7,184 bases of DNA from Gammaproteobacteria bacterium (GTDB lineage: Bacteria > Pseudomonadota > Gammaproteobacteria > J113). Positions 7,072 to 7,184 of this stretch are shown one piece after another; the stretch's first letter is position 1, and each line of letters opens with the position of its first letter. Location of the stretch: the NCBI GenBank assembly GCA_003694425.1, contig RFJX01000120.1, positions 1 through 7,184 on the forward strand. Direction: 5' to 3'. Below the pieces are notes generated by a model. That model did no database searches and had not been told where the DNA came from. It worked only from the letters and a program-made list of their open reading frames with translations. The position numbers and the translations under genes are program-made.

Positions 7072-7102
7072 CGGGACTGACCCAGCGGGAAAGACATCCA
7101 TC

Positions 7103-7184
7103 GTGAGCAGCACCAGCACAGACCCCTCGATCACCGTCAGCGCTCCGGCCCGGTTGCACATGGGATTCCTCGACATGAGTGGAG
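7103..7184 (+). CDS. mptG: Beta-RFAP synthase (tetrahydromethanopterin biosynthesis), N-terminal end
   Basis: Only the first 27 codons are present; the gene runs off the right edge. From a GTG start it reads MSSTSTDPSITVSAPARLHM and continues GFLDMSG. The block VSAPARLHMGFLDMSG is the typical opening of beta-ribofuranosylaminobenzene 5'-phosphate synthase, a GHMP-kinase-superfamily protein that condenses 4-aminobenzoate (or 4-hydroxybenzoate) with phosphoribosyl diphosphate as the first committed step to methanopterin. In methylotrophs it supplies the H4MPT cofactor for formaldehyde oxidation. The GTG has a modest GGGAAAG (7087-7093) upstream. No in-frame ATG lies between it and the conserved block, and the later ATG at 7160 would cut the block in half. 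Neighbouring C1 genes support the call. The assignment rests on about 16 conserved residues. Confidence 0.78.
   Translation, partial: MSSTSTDPSITVSAPARLHMGFLDMSG

Larger units (their letters stand above)
6462..7102. other. Long divergent intergenic region between fdhB and the RFAP synthase gene
   Basis: This 641-base stretch holds no convincing gene. Short open frames on both strands are arginine/proline/glycine-rich and look like GC-rich noise. It contains a TATAAT hexamer facing each flanking gene, an 11-bp direct repeat GACCACGTGCC at 6775 and 6875, a 9-bp inverted repeat (GACCTGCGG 6703-6711, CCGCAGGTC 6762-6770), an 8-bp inverted repeat (ACCCCCAC 6933-6940, GTGGGGGT 6988-6995), and blocks repeated at a 76-79 base offset (TGGTGACC at 6623 and 6699, GGGACCCGG at 6657 and 6736). 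Only the region within about 100 bases of each gene is needed for promoters. The middle, 6600-7020, is unexplained and could be a regulator-binding region, a small RNA gene or decayed sequence. Confidence 0.6.

Overview
The window is GC-rich DNA from a C1-oxidising (methylotrophic) bacterium, most likely a proteobacterium. This rests on gene content: an MxaJ/XoxJ-family periplasmic protein that accompanies PQQ methanol dehydrogenase, a two-subunit NAD-linked formate dehydrogenase of the type called FDH1 in Methylobacterium, and the start of a gene for beta-ribofuranosylaminobenzene 5'-phosphate (RFAP) synthase, the committed enzyme of tetrahydromethanopterin synthesis. No rRNA, tRNA, mobile element or CRISPR array is visible, so the organism cannot be placed more precisely from this sequence alone.

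Layout. Bases 1-135 hold the last codons of a gene reading right; the reading frame is broken by an apparent one-base deletion near base 52. A 182-base gap follows with two hairpins, the second terminator-like. Then come xoxJ (318-1190) and an overlapping gene for an unrecognised secreted protein (1183-1938), both on the + strand. A perfect 13-bp bidirectional terminator (1963-1993) separates them from the convergent formate dehydrogenase operon on the - strand: fdhB (6461-4791, a fused NuoE/NuoF-like subunit) followed by fdhA (4791-2032, the molybdopterin/tungstopterin catalytic subunit). The two cistrons overlap by one base (TAATG). A long non-coding interval (6462-7102) separates fdhB from the divergent RFAP synthase gene, which starts at 7103 and runs off the right edge.

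How the genes fit together. A PQQ methanol dehydrogenase, presumably encoded to the left, would oxidise methanol to formaldehyde with help from XoxJ. The H4MPT pathway, which needs RFAP synthase for its cofactor, carries the C1 unit to formate. FdhAB oxidises formate to CO2 and passes electrons to NAD+. The window therefore touches the first, middle and last steps of methanol dissimilation within about 7 kb. The parts least explained are the second gene after xoxJ, the hairpin pair before xoxJ, and the 641-bp fdhB-RFAP synthase interval, which carries a TATAAT hexamer facing each gene and several short repeats.
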